Origin: Streptomyces cellulosae
Lineage (GTDB): Bacteria; Actinomycetota; Actinomycetes; Streptomycetales; Streptomycetaceae
Assembly (NCBI GenBank): GCA_014655195.1
Contig: BNBH01000010.1
Coordinates: forward strand, 199,598 to 263,597
Length of the DNA: 64,000 nucleotides
Direction of reading: 5' to 3'
The notes under the pieces are model-generated. The model was given only the letters and a program-made list of their open reading frames with translations, did not search any database and was not told the origin of the DNA. The translations under genes and the position numbers were made by a program. The number at the start of each line of letters is the position of its first letter. Within the stretch, counting starts at the first letter, position 1. Shown piece after piece: positions 52,072 to 60,096 of the stretch.

Positions 52072-53133
52072 ATGAACTCGGCTGCCACTCCCCGTCCCCG
52101 CGCCCGTGACCTCGGCATCGTCGTCGGGCCCACCCCCACCGGCCCCCTCAACGCCCTCACCGACGTGCCGGGAGTCCGTGTCGGGCACACCACCGTCCGG
52201 ACTCGGCCCGACGTGCACAGTGGGGTGACCGCCGTCGTGCCCGACGGGGTCCGGCCCGGGGCCGCGGTTCCCGCCGGGGTGTTCGTCGGGAACGGGTACG
52301 GCAAGCTCGTCGGGTCCACCCAGCTCGCCGAACTCGGAGAGCTGGAGACCCCCGTGCTGCTCACCTCCACGCTGTCCGCGTTCCGGGTCGCCGATGCGCT
52401 TGTCGGGTGGGTGCTCGAACAGCCGGGGTGTGAAGACGTGTTGAGTCTCAATCCGGTCGTGGGGGAGTGCAACGACGGATATCTGTCCGACATTCGCAGT
52501 CGGCCAGTGGGCGAGGAGCATGTGCGGGCCGCGCTCGACGGGGCGTCGGACGGGCCCGTGGCCGAGGGGTGTGTCGGGGCCGGGACCGGCACCGTCGCCC
52601 TCGGGTTCAAGGCCGGCATCGGGACGTCCTCCCGTACACCGGACGTGGGCGGCCGCCGGTTCACCGTCGGCGCTCTCGTGCAGGCCAACTTCGGCGGAAC
52701 GCTGCGCGTCCTCGGGCGCGCCCTCGACGGCGGCGGACCGGCCTCCGAGACCGGGTCCTGCATGATCGTCGTCGCGACCGACGCCCCGCTCGACGCCCGC
52801 CGGCTCACCCGGGTCGCCCGCCGTGCCGTGTTCGCCCTCGCCCGTACCGGCGCGGCCTACAGCCACGGCAGCGGCGACTACGCCGTCGCCTTCACCACCA
52901 CCCGCCCCGGCACCGCGCCCCCGCTCGCCGACGCCGACCTCAGCCCCCTCTTCGAGGCGGTCCTCGACGCCGTGGAGGAGGCCGTCCTCAACTCCCTCCT
53001 CGCCGCCACCACGACCACCGGATACGCCGGACGCACCGTCCCGGCCCTCCCCGTGGACCGACTCCTCGCAGGCCCGGCCACCTCGGAGGGCCAGGGCCTT
53101 TCCTCGGGAGCATCCCGGCGTCGCGGGGCCTGA
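52072..53133 (+). CDS. P1 family peptidase (DmpA/L-aminopeptidase-like)
   Basis: Peptidase family S58/P1, 353 aa, related to the L-aminopeptidase D-Ala-esterase DmpA. These proteins self-cleave before a Ser that becomes the N-terminal nucleophile; the matching position is Ser229 in ETGSCMIVVATDAPL. Other family stretches are NALTDVPGVRVGHTTV near the N terminus and GSTQLAELGELETPVLLT. No signal peptide. Substrates in the family are short peptides and beta-peptides. The ATG lies 53 bp past the decayed region. Confidence 0.9.
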   Translation: MNSAATPRPRARDLGIVVGPTPTGPLNALTDVPGVRVGHTTVRTRPDVHSGVTAVVPDGVRPGAAVPAGVFVGNGYGKLVGSTQLAELGELETPVLLTSTLSAFRVADALVGWVLEQPGCEDVLSLNPVVGECNDGYLSDIRSRPVGEEHVRAALDGASDGPVAEGCVGAGTGTVALGFKAGIGTSSRTPDVGGRRFTVGALVQANFGGTLRVLGRALDGGGPASETGSCMIVVATDAPLDARRLTRVARRAVFALARTGAAYSHGSGDYAVAFTTTRPGTAPPLADADLSPLFEAVLDAVEEAVLNSLLAATTTTGYAGRTVPALPVDRLLAGPATSEGQGLSSGASRRRGA

Positions 53134-53162
53134 CACGCACCCCCCACTGCCCTGAACGGGCG

Positions 53163-53176
53163 TGGGGGCGCCCCCA
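53163..53176. terminator. Palindromic hairpin downstream of peptidase
   Basis: TGGGGGCGCCCCCA, perfect 14-bp palindrome 30 bp after the peptidase stop, in the gap before a convergent gene. Confidence 0.4.
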
Positions 53177-53313
53177 GCGGCGTTGTCGTCGGTTGCCGCC
53201 CCCCCCACTCGGCTTCGCCCGCGCGGAAGGGACCCCCATCGCGTCGACGCCCTCCTCCGCTTGCAGCTGCACGCACCGGACCCCGCTCGGGTCGGCCCAA
53301 GGCGCACCGCGAC

Positions 53314-54234
53314 TCACAGCGAGGCTGATCCGAACGAAAGGCCCTGGTCCTCCCGGCGTCCCCACACCATCGCCATCCCCGGACCCACCTCCGCCAGCTG
53401 CGGCGACTCCAGGTACGCCAGTGCCTCGTCCACCACCCGCGCGTCCACCAGCCCCGTCGCCTCCAGCTCAGGCCGCATCCGCTGCCAGGTGCCCGACCAG
53501 AAGTGGGCCGCCGGGCCGCCCGGGAGCAGGGGCGGGCAGACCACCTCCGCGCCGATGTCGCGCAGACCCTCCTCGCGGAGGTAACGCGGGTACGCCGGCA
53601 CCTCGGTGATGTCGGTGCCGATCGTCGCCCACAGCGCCGCCCACATGGCGTCCATGGTGCGCCGGTAGGCGGAGGAGCGGTCGAGTGTGTCGGGCAGTTC
53701 CACCGCGTCGCCGAGCACCAGCACGCCGCCCGGGCGGAGCAGGCCCGCCAGCCGGTGGACGAGCCCGCGGCGCCCCGGCAGGTGCATCAGCACGAACCGC
53801 GCGTGCACCAGGTCGAACCTGCCCGGGTCCAGGTCCTCGTCGGTGACGTCCGCGGTGAGCACCCGAAGGCCCGGCAGATCCCAGGCGGCCAGGGCGCGCG
53901 TGTCCCGGTCGAGGGCGACGACCTCCGCCACCCCGGCCTCCTCCAGAAGCCACCGCGCGACGGTTCCCGTCCCCGCGCCGACCTCCAGGCACCGCATGCC
54001 CGGACCCGCGCCCAGCTCGCTCAGCCGCCGGGTGGTGATCGGGTCGTACACCAGCGCTGCGGCATCGATGCGCTCCGACTCGTGCGGGTCCTCGGGCGGG
54101 AACAGCTCCCGGCCGTAGAGCCCTCCGCCCGGGTCAGGCGGACCGCCGTCGCCGGGCGCGCCGACGCCGGGGTTTGGGGGCGGCCCGCCGCCCGTGCCCG
54201 CCCCGCCGTCCCGGGGATCCGCCGCATCCGTCAC
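53314..54234 (-). CDS. SAM-dependent methyltransferase
   Basis: Class I methyltransferase, 306 aa. SAM motif I is MRCLEVGAGTGTVARWLLEE, the strand 2 acid is VVALDRDTRAL, and the later motif is FDLVHARFVLMHLPGRRGLV. An N-terminal glycine/proline-rich stretch of about 40 residues precedes the fold. It follows the lipoprotein gene by 13 bp on the same strand and may share its transcript. Acceptor unknown. Confidence 0.88.
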   Translation of the reverse strand: MTDAADPRDGGAGTGGGPPPNPGVGAPGDGGPPDPGGGLYGRELFPPEDPHESERIDAAALVYDPITTRRLSELGAGPGMRCLEVGAGTGTVARWLLEEAGVAEVVALDRDTRALAAWDLPGLRVLTADVTDEDLDPGRFDLVHARFVLMHLPGRRGLVHRLAGLLRPGGVLVLGDAVELPDTLDRSSAYRRTMDAMWAALWATIGTDITEVPAYPRYLREEGLRDIGAEVVCPPLLPGGPAAHFWSGTWQRMRPELEATGLVDARVVDEALAYLESPQLAEVGPGMAMVWGRREDQGLSFGSASL

Positions 54235-54247
54235 CCGCGCACCCCGG

Positions 54248-55108
54248 TCAGTCGATCCCGCTCGGCGTCGGCGACGGCGTGCGTCCCGCGAGCACTTCCT
54301 GCAGCCGCAGCGTGCCCCGCTCCACCGCGGCCGACGTCGTGTCGTGGTCGGCGCCGTCGAGACCGCCGTTGGTGACCGTGATCGCGTCCGCGCCGATCTG
54401 CACCGCGGCGACGTCCAGGCTCAGCGTGACGGGGGCGCCGCTGCTCTCACCCTTCACCGTCACGGTCAGCCCCTGCCGGTTGTCCCCGGCCTGCGGCAGC
54501 GACGTCTCGATGACCTGCACCGTGCGCTCCCCGGCGTCCCCGCCGGTCAGCGTGAACTGGTCACAGGCGTCGGGCAGCTCGCTCAGCCACTGCATGGAGT
54601 CGTTCAGCTCCGCCTTGTCGTACGCGGCGACCTGGTACAGCAGCCGGGAGTCGCCCTGCTGGAAGCCGGTGACGGCGGACGCCCCCGTGGGCTTGCCCAG
54701 CAGCGTCTCCTCGAACAGCGCGTCGACCAGCCGCTGGCAGTCCTGCACATCGCTCTGGCCGTCGACGAACGCGGCCACGTCGACGGTGCCCACCAGCAGT
54801 GTGTCCCGCCACTCGCGCGGGTCCCGCACCTGCGTCCAGTCGTCCTCGATGTCCGCCGGGGTGATCAGCGCGTTCCGGGCGCCCTCCTCACTGAGGTCCG
54901 ACGGTGACTGAGAGGCGGCCGGCGACGACGCGGCGGGCGAGGTCGTCTGCGCGGCGAGGCCCCGCTCGGCGACCGTGGACGAGGCGTCCGACTCGGGCGA
55001 CGCGCTGCTGTCCGAGCCGGAGCAGGCCGCCGTGGCGAACAGCGTGCCGGCGGCCAGGGCGGCGGCCAGGACGCGGGCCGGCCGGACGAGCGGGCGAGGG
55101 GTGGTCAC
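54248..55108 (-). CDS. Lipoprotein with PknH-type sensor-like domain
   Basis: Exported lipoprotein, 286 aa. The GTG at 55108 has AGGAGG five bases upstream. The signal peptide ends in TAAC (Cys29), followed by a Ser/Ala/Pro-rich linker and a globular domain (LITPADIEDDWTQV, QDCQRLVDALFEETLLGKP, QVAAYDKAELNDSMQWLSEL, GADAITVTNGG). The plan matches the lipoprotein at 50496 and the PknH-type extracellular sensor family. It diverges from the ProP-like transporter. Ligand unknown. Confidence 0.82.
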   Translation of the reverse strand: MTTPRPLVRPARVLAAALAAGTLFATAACSGSDSSASPESDASSTVAERGLAAQTTSPAASSPAASQSPSDLSEEGARNALITPADIEDDWTQVRDPREWRDTLLVGTVDVAAFVDGQSDVQDCQRLVDALFEETLLGKPTGASAVTGFQQGDSRLLYQVAAYDKAELNDSMQWLSELPDACDQFTLTGGDAGERTVQVIETSLPQAGDNRQGLTVTVKGESSGAPVTLSLDVAAVQIGADAITVTNGGLDGADHDTTSAAVERGTLRLQEVLAGRTPSPTPSGID

Positions 55109-55330
55109 GTGTGCCTCCTGTGGGACGGACGGTCCGCCCGGTGCCGACGCGCACCGGGCACGCTTGCTCCCCCCGGCCTCCCACCGCACCACCGCTGGGC
55201 CCGGCCGACCAGCGCAGCGGAGGCATACAGGTGAGACCAGAGGGAACACGGGCCCGTGGCCCCGCCCGGTGCCACACCCGGAACGGCGGCCGCGACGACC
55301 CCAACGGGCGCCCAGCCACGGCGCCCGCAC

Positions 55331-55350
55331 GGGAACACTGTTACGTTCCC
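55331..55350. promoter_or_regulatory. Inverted repeat at MFS gene start
   Basis: GGGAAC-N8-GTTCCC, perfect 6-bp arms, ending one base before the ATG at 55352. A possible operator. Confidence 0.4.
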
Positions 55351-55351
55351 G

Positions 55352-56881
55352 ATGCACCGTTCTGTCCCGGAAAGGAACGAAGCCACGTCCCCCACCGACA
55401 ACGGCCCGACTCCGCCCCCCGAGGCGGCCAGGCGCCACCCGACCCTGTTCCGTGCCATCCGTCGCCGGCGCAACCCGCCGCTACGGCGCTCGGACATCAC
55501 GGTGACGGACGAGCGGGCGGTGAAGCGCGCGGTGAAGGCCGCCTCGCTCGGCAACGCCATGGAATGGTTCGACTTCGGGATCTACGCGTACCTGGCCGGC
55601 ACCATCGGCAGGGTCTTCTTCCCCTCGGGGAACGAGACGGTGCAGCTGTTGTCCTCGTTCGCCACCTTCGCCGTGGCGTTCCTGGTGCGCCCACTGGGCG
55701 GCATGGTGTTCGGACCGATGGGCGACAAGATCGGCCGTAAGAAGGTCCTCGCCCTCACGATGATCCTCATGGCGATCGGCACGGCCGCGATCGGCATGCT
55801 GCCCACGTACGCGGCGGTCGGCTTCTGGGCTCCGGTGCTGCTGATCCTCTTCCGGCTGCTCCAGGGCTTCTCCACCGGCGGCGAGTACGGCGGAGCGTCC
55901 ACCTTCATCGCCGAGTACGCCCCCGACCGGCGGCGCGGTTATTTCGGCAGCTTCCTGGAGCTGGGCACACTCGCCGGCTACACCGGCGCGGCCAGCCTCG
56001 TCGTGGGGCTCACCGCCTGGCTGGGCTCCGACACCATGGACGCCTGGGGCTGGCGCATCCCCTTCCTGGTGGCCGGTCCGCTCGGCATCGTCGGCATCTA
56101 CCTGCGGCTCAAGCTGGACGACACCCCCGCCTACCTCAAGCTGGGGGAGGGCAACGTCCATGTCTCCGACGCCGCGAACCACGTCGAGACCACCGCCCGC
56201 GGCGACCTCGCCAAGATCTTCCGGCAGCACTGGCGGCCCCTGGTGCTGTGCATCGCCCTGGTCGGCGCGTACAACATCACCGACTACATGCTGCTGTCGT
56301 ACATGCCGACGTACCTCTCCGACGAGCTGCACTACAAGGAGTCGCACGGGCTGCTGATCCTCGTCGCCACCATGGTGGTCCTGATGCTGATCATCACTCA
56401 GGTCGGCAAGCTCAACGACCGCTACGGACGCAAGCCGCTGCTGATGACCGGCATGCTCGGCTTCCTGGTCCTGTCCGCGCCGGCGTTCGTGCTGGTGCAG
56501 CAGGGCAGCCTGATCGCGGTGTCCGCCGGCATGCTGATGCTCGGCCTGTCCCTGGTCTGCCTGCTCGGCACCATGTCGGCCGCGCTGCCCGCCATGTTCC
56601 CGACACCCGTGCGCTACGGCTCGCTGTCCGTCGGCTACAACCTGTCGGCCTCGCTGTTCGGCGGCACCACCCCGCTGGTGATCACCGCGCTGATCGGCGC
56701 GACCGGCTCGGACATGATGCCCGCGTACTACGCGATGGCGGCCGCCCTGGTCGGTGTGATCTCGGTGGCCCTCATGAAGGAGACGGCACAGCAGCCGCTC
56801 GAGGGCTCGCCGCCCTCGGTGCAGACCGAGGAGGAGGCCGCCGAACTGGTGCAGGCGCAGGCGCCGACGCCGAAGTTCTGA
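55352..56881 (+). CDS. ProP-like MFS transporter (metabolite:H+ symporter)
   Basis: Twelve-segment MFS symporter, 509 aa, of the ProP/metabolite:H+ group (osmolyte or organic acid uptake). Group marks are SLGNAMEWFDFGIYAYLAG at helix 1, VRPLGGMVFGPMGDKIGRKK (motif A) and LLQGFSTGGEYGGASTFIAE. An unusual basic N-terminal stretch (FRAIRRRRNPPLRR) precedes helix 1. The start is uncertain: the ATG at 55352 has no clear ribosome binding site, while GGAAAGGA at 55371 precedes only an ACG. The substrate could be betaine, proline, alpha-ketoglutarate or similar. Confidence 0.88.
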   Translation: MHRSVPERNEATSPTDNGPTPPPEAARRHPTLFRAIRRRRNPPLRRSDITVTDERAVKRAVKAASLGNAMEWFDFGIYAYLAGTIGRVFFPSGNETVQLLSSFATFAVAFLVRPLGGMVFGPMGDKIGRKKVLALTMILMAIGTAAIGMLPTYAAVGFWAPVLLILFRLLQGFSTGGEYGGASTFIAEYAPDRRRGYFGSFLELGTLAGYTGAASLVVGLTAWLGSDTMDAWGWRIPFLVAGPLGIVGIYLRLKLDDTPAYLKLGEGNVHVSDAANHVETTARGDLAKIFRQHWRPLVLCIALVGAYNITDYMLLSYMPTYLSDELHYKESHGLLILVATMVVLMLIITQVGKLNDRYGRKPLLMTGMLGFLVLSAPAFVLVQQGSLIAVSAGMLMLGLSLVCLLGTMSAALPAMFPTPVRYGSLSVGYNLSASLFGGTTPLVITALIGATGSDMMPAYYAMAAALVGVISVALMKETAQQPLEGSPPSVQTEEEAAELVQAQAPTPKF

Positions 56882-56904
56882 CGCGGGCGACCAGCGCTGG
56901 GCAG

Positions 56905-56931
56905 GGGGCGGGTGCACGGCACCCGCCCCTT
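56905..56931 (+). terminator. Hairpin terminator
   Basis: Perfect 11-bp stem GGGGCGGGTGC / GCACCCGCCCC with ACG loop and trailing TT, 23 bp after the MFS stop and before the convergent TOPRIM gene. Confidence 0.7.
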
Positions 56932-56948
56932 GTCACGTCAGGCCGCGG

Positions 56949-57566
56949 TCAGAGCGCCGCGAGCAGACCGTCCAGAGGCGCGGGCGCCCGCTGCTCACCC
57001 AGCGCCTCGACCAGCACCCGGCCGTAGTGGATCTTGCGGCCCTTCTTGGTGCCCAGGAAGCGGCGGAGTTGCTGCTCGGGGGTCCGGCCCCGCTGGGCGG
57101 GCTGCCGCAGGAAGGTACTCAGGGGGCGGATGTCCCCCTGCTCCCGCACCAGCCCGGTCACCCGCTCCACGCCCAGGGCGCGGATCAGCTCGTCCTCGAG
57201 ATCCGCCGCGCAGACTAAGACGCCGTCACTCCCGGCGCCCGCCCGCTCCCAGCCGCGCGCGTAATAGCCGAGCTCCCCCTCGTCGCACAGCCCCGTCAGA
57301 CGCAGGCCCAGTCCACGGGGGCCGAGCAGGGCCGAGAAGCGGCCCACGTTCATCGCGCCCCCCATCGGCAGCACGCAGACGCCCTCGGTGGCCAGGTCCC
57401 GGCCGTGGCGCGCGGCGAGCGCACCCACCGCGGCGGCGTCGCTGAGCCCTTCCAGCAGGACGACCGTACGGACGGACAACCGCCCGGCCAGTTCACGCGC
57501 CGGCTCACCGGACCCGCCCGCCGCCCACGCGGTCACCGCGTCCCGGAACGCGTTCATGTCACTCAT
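56949..57566 (-). CDS. OLD-family TOPRIM domain protein
   Basis: A 205-aa protein with a TOPRIM fold of the OLD nuclease type: the Glu motif VRTVVLLEGLSDAAAVGALA and the later acidic LTGLCDEGELGYY, followed by LVCAADLEDELIRAL. The usual OLD ATPase domain is missing, as in the short stand-alone actinobacterial form annotated as TOPRIM nucleotidyl transferase/hydrolase. The ATG at 57566 has only a weak ribosome binding site. No partner ATPase is adjacent, so it may act alone. Activity on DNA is inference from the fold. Confidence 0.82.
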   Translation of the reverse strand: MSDMNAFRDAVTAWAAGGSGEPARELAGRLSVRTVVLLEGLSDAAAVGALAARHGRDLATEGVCVLPMGGAMNVGRFSALLGPRGLGLRLTGLCDEGELGYYARGWERAGAGSDGVLVCAADLEDELIRALGVERVTGLVREQGDIRPLSTFLRQPAQRGRTPEQQLRRFLGTKKGRKIHYGRVLVEALGEQRAPAPLDGLLAAL

Positions 57567-57990
57567 GCGCCGAGTCTTCGCCGATCGCGACGACTTCGGT
57601 ACTGGATTTCGGCCTGCGGCCCGTCGGGGCACGGTCCGGGCACCGCCGTCACGGGGCAGCGAGGCGCGCACGACGCGGGTGTCACCACCACCGTCGACTG
57701 GTCCCACGGCCTCCAGACCGTGGACCACGCGGACGCCGCCGTGGACGCCAGGGAGGCGGTGCCCGGCCGGGAGTCCAGGATGTTCGTCGAGCGCCGCTTC
57801 CACGGGAGCGACATGCTCGGCTTCCAGACGGCCTTCGACGTCACCGGCGACCCCGCCTGTGCGTTGGCGGGAACCCGTCGGGACCTGGCCCTCGTGCCCA
57901 TGGGCCCCCGCGCGGCGGCTCGTTAGCTTCGGTGGCGTCCGCGTCCGGCCGGACCGGAGACCGGACGCCCCACCGGAGGAAAGACCGCCC
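57567..57990. other. Intergenic gap with possible gene remnant
   Basis: An open + frame at about 57650-57926 (for example RMFVERRFHGSDMLGFQTAF) has some protein-like character but no start or ribosome binding site. It may be a 3' gene remnant. The ribosome binding site of the DJ-1-like gene is near 57975. Confidence 0.4.
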
Positions 57991-58680
57991 ATGCATGCCC
58001 AGATCGTCCTGTTCGACGGCTTCGACCCGCTCGACGTCGTCGCCCCCTACGAGGTCCTGTACGCGGGAGGCACCGCGTCCGGCGGGGCGCTCACCGTCGA
58101 GCTGGTCACCGCCGAGGGCCCGCGCGAGGTGGTGAGCGGCACCGGCGCCCTCACCCTGCGCGCCACCGGCACGCTCGCCCCGCGTGCGGCCGACCTGGTC
58201 GTCGTCCCGGGCGCCTCGGGACGGGTGGGGGAACCCGGCGAGGTGCCTGACGTGGACGCGGGGGAGGGGGAGTGGCGGCAGGACGAGTTCGTCCCCGTCC
58301 TGCTGGGCCGCGCCCTGAACACCCCGCTGCCCGCGCTCCTCAAGGAGGCGCTGGACGACCCGTCGGTGACCGTCGCCACGGTGTGCGGCGGCTCGCTGGT
58401 GCCCGCCATGGCCGGCCTGCTGGAGGGCCGCCACGCCACGACCCACCACCTGGGCCTCGACATGCTCGACGCGACCGGCGTCCACGCGGTGAACGCCCGA
58501 GTCGTCGACGACGGCGACCTGGTCAGCGGCGCCGGCGTCACCTCCGGCCTCGACCTGGGCCTCTACCTGCTCGAACGGGAACTGGGCCCGCGCATCGCGC
58601 ACGCCGTCGAGACCCTCTTCGCCCACGAGCGCCGCGGCACGGTCTGGCGCGCCACGGGCCCCGCTCCGGCGGCACTGTGA
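57991..58680 (+). CDS. DJ-1/PfpI family protein
   Basis: Class I glutamine-amidotransferase-like protein, 229 aa, DJ-1/PfpI superfamily, close to the N-terminal domain of GlxA regulators but without the HTH. The nucleophile-elbow Cys is in VATVCGGSLVPAMAGLL; the N-terminal strand is IVLFDGFDPLDVVAPYEVL. The insertion VDAGEGEWRQDEFVP is not usual. The ATG at 57991 follows GGAGGAAAG. Possible roles are chaperone, isonitrile hydratase-like or hydrolase. The next small gene starts 40 bp downstream and is probably cotranscribed. Confidence 0.88.
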   Translation: MHAQIVLFDGFDPLDVVAPYEVLYAGGTASGGALTVELVTAEGPREVVSGTGALTLRATGTLAPRAADLVVVPGASGRVGEPGEVPDVDAGEGEWRQDEFVPVLLGRALNTPLPALLKEALDDPSVTVATVCGGSLVPAMAGLLEGRHATTHHLGLDMLDATGVHAVNARVVDDGDLVSGAGVTSGLDLGLYLLERELGPRIAHAVETLFAHERRGTVWRATGPAPAAL

Positions 58681-58720
58681 CACCTGCCCCCGCCCGCCTC
58701 ACCACAGGAGCCACTCGCAC

Positions 58721-59065
58721 ATGACCGCCGACACCGACCGGACCGCCTCCCTCGAAGGCGTCTGGGACCTGACCGTCGCCACGCCCGTCGGCCGTATCAA
58801 GGCCGTCGTCGAGTTCCGCCGCCGGGACGGCTCGCTCACCGGCGTCGCCTCCGGGGCGGGCGAGGACGTACCGCTGCGGGACATCGCCGTCGACGGCCCC
58901 CGCGTCACCTGGAAGCAGTCGGTCACCAAGCCCCTCCGGCTGAACCTCGCCTTCGCCGTCGACGTCCACGGCGACACCCTGGAGGGCACCTCGCGCGCCG
59001 GCCGTCTGCCGGCCTCGAAGGTCACCGGGACACGCCGGACGACACCGGTGCGAAGGACGGAATAG
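58721..59065 (+). CDS. Hypothetical protein, 114 aa
   Basis: Beta-rich soluble protein: LEGVWDLTVATPVGRIKAVVE, FRRRDGSLTGVASGAGEDVP, then LRLNLAFAVDVHGDTLEGTS. The strand pattern suggests a lipocalin-like or small barrel domain. Preceded by AGGAG. It lies between a DJ-1-like gene and the ribosomal protein cluster. The family is not recognised with confidence. Confidence 0.72.
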   Translation: MTADTDRTASLEGVWDLTVATPVGRIKAVVEFRRRDGSLTGVASGAGEDVPLRDIAVDGPRVTWKQSVTKPLRLNLAFAVDVHGDTLEGTSRAGRLPASKVTGTRRTTPVRRTE

Positions 59066-59105
59066 GGGACCGGGGGTCGCTGTTACACCTGCTGCCTGAC
59101 ATGCG

Positions 59106-59121
59106 CGAGTCATTCGACTCG
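59106..59121. promoter_or_regulatory. Inverted repeat upstream of alternative L33 gene
   Basis: CGAGTC-ATTC-GACTCG, perfect 6-bp arms, 27-42 bp before the L33 start. It does not look like the usual AT-rich Zur box; a separate Zur box was not found by eye. Confidence 0.35.
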
Positions 59122-59147
59122 GGCGGTGACGGCGGAAGGAGCACCTC

Positions 59148-59312
59148 ATGGCACGCAGCACGGCACGCCCGGTCGTCAAGCTGAAGTCCACGGCCGGCAC
59201 CGGCGTCACCTACGTGACGCGCAAGAACCGTCTGAACGACCCCGACCGGCTGGTTCTGCGCAAGTACGACGCGGTCGCCGGACAGCACGTCCTCTTCCGC
59301 GAGGAGCGCTGA
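59148..59312 (+). CDS. rpmG: 50S ribosomal protein L33, cysteine-free form
   Basis: Large-subunit protein L33, 54 aa: [19 protein letters not shown], then [20 protein letters not shown]. It has no cysteine, so it is the zinc-independent (C-) paralogue, used when zinc is scarce. The ATG follows GGAAGGAG. It is first of three alternative ribosomal protein genes. Confidence 0.92.
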   Translation: MARSTARPVVKLKSTAGTGVTYVTRKNRLNDPDRLVLRKYDAVAGQHVLFREER

Positions 59313-59404
59313 CGCGCGCGGACCGCGCGCGGACCGCGCGCGAGGTCGTCGACAACCCCGGCTCCGCCGCTCCCGGGCGGCGGAGGCCGCGAGAAAGGAC
59401 ACCC

Positions 59405-59662
59405 ATGAGGCACGGCATCCACCCCGTCTCCCGTCCGGTCGTCTTCCGTGACCGCGCGGCAGGGTTCCAGTTCCTGACCCGCTCCACCCTCGACTCCGAC
59501 AGGACGGTCGAGTGGGAGGACGGCACGACGTATCCGGTCGTCGACGTGGAGATCTCGTCGGCGAGCCACCCGTTCTGCACCGGCACGGCCCGCGTCCTCG
59601 ACACCGCGGGACGCGTGGAGCGCTTCGAGCGGCGCTACGGCGCCGCCACGGCCGGCCGCTGA
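59405..59662 (+). CDS. rpmE2: 50S ribosomal protein L31 type B
   Basis: L31 type B, 85 aa, starting [20 protein letters not shown] with the typical [20 protein letters not shown] and [20 protein letters not shown]. It lacks the CxxC zinc site of type A L31. The ATG follows AAAGGA. In Streptomyces the type B copies of L31, L33 and L36 are repressed by Zur in zinc-replete cells; the clustering here fits. Confidence 0.95.
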   Translation: MRHGIHPVSRPVVFRDRAAGFQFLTRSTLDSDRTVEWEDGTTYPVVDVEISSASHPFCTGTARVLDTAGRVERFERRYGAATAGR

Positions 59663-59706
59663 CCGGACCCGGCCCTCGTCCAGGGCCTTCCCACCAGGAG
59701 TACGTG

Positions 59707-59829
59707 ATGAAGGTACGCAAGTCCCTGCGCTCGTTGAAGGCCAAGCCCGGCGCCCAGGTGGTGCGCCGCCGGGGCGTGACCTTCGTGATCAACAAGAAGG
59801 ACCCGCGCTTCAAGGCCCGCCAGGGCTGA
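59707..59829 (+). CDS. rpmJ: 50S ribosomal protein L36, cysteine-poor form
   Basis: L36, 40 aa: [20 protein letters not shown] ending in [13 protein letters not shown]. It has no cysteine, in contrast to the zinc-binding form, and resembles E. coli YkgO. The ATG follows AGGAG. Last gene of the alternative ribosomal set. Confidence 0.93.
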   Translation: MKVRKSLRSLKAKPGAQVVRRRGVTFVINKKDPRFKARQG

Positions 59830-59865
59830 CCCGGGGCCGGCGAGCCGCAGGCACCACGACGTCCG

Positions 59866-59902
59866 GACGGTCCGGCACCGCACTGCGCGGTGCCGGACCG
59901 TC
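59866..59902 (+). terminator. Hairpin terminator after L36 gene
   Basis: A 16-bp stem (59866-59881 with 59887-59902) and 5-nt loop, about 40 bp after the L36 stop. Confidence 0.75.
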
Positions 59903-59979
59903 GGCGTGTCCGCGCGCGGTGCGGTGCGGAGACGTCGGCGTGTCCCCGAAACCCCGCCATGCCGGCCGTCGGCGTGTCC
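59899..59979 (+). repeat. Three 13-bp direct repeats at exact 34-bp spacing
   Basis: CGTCGGCGTGTCC at 59899, 59933 and 59967, each 34 bp apart, between the terminator and the NAD kinase gene. The first copy overlaps the hairpin's right arm. Confidence 0.7.
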
Positions 59980-60096
59980 CCGCGCGCTCGTCCGGTCGTG
60001 CGGGGTCCCCGCCGCGCGGCCAGGATGGGAGGGACGTCGCGGGACCGGGCGGGGTGATGCCGCCCCGGCGGGGCGCACGGCAGCCGGGAGGCGGAG

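Noticed and set aside
57650..57926. Possible gene on the + strand upstream of the DJ-1-like gene
   Set aside because: Protein-like in places but lacks a start codon and ribosome binding site; left as a possible remnant in the gap note.
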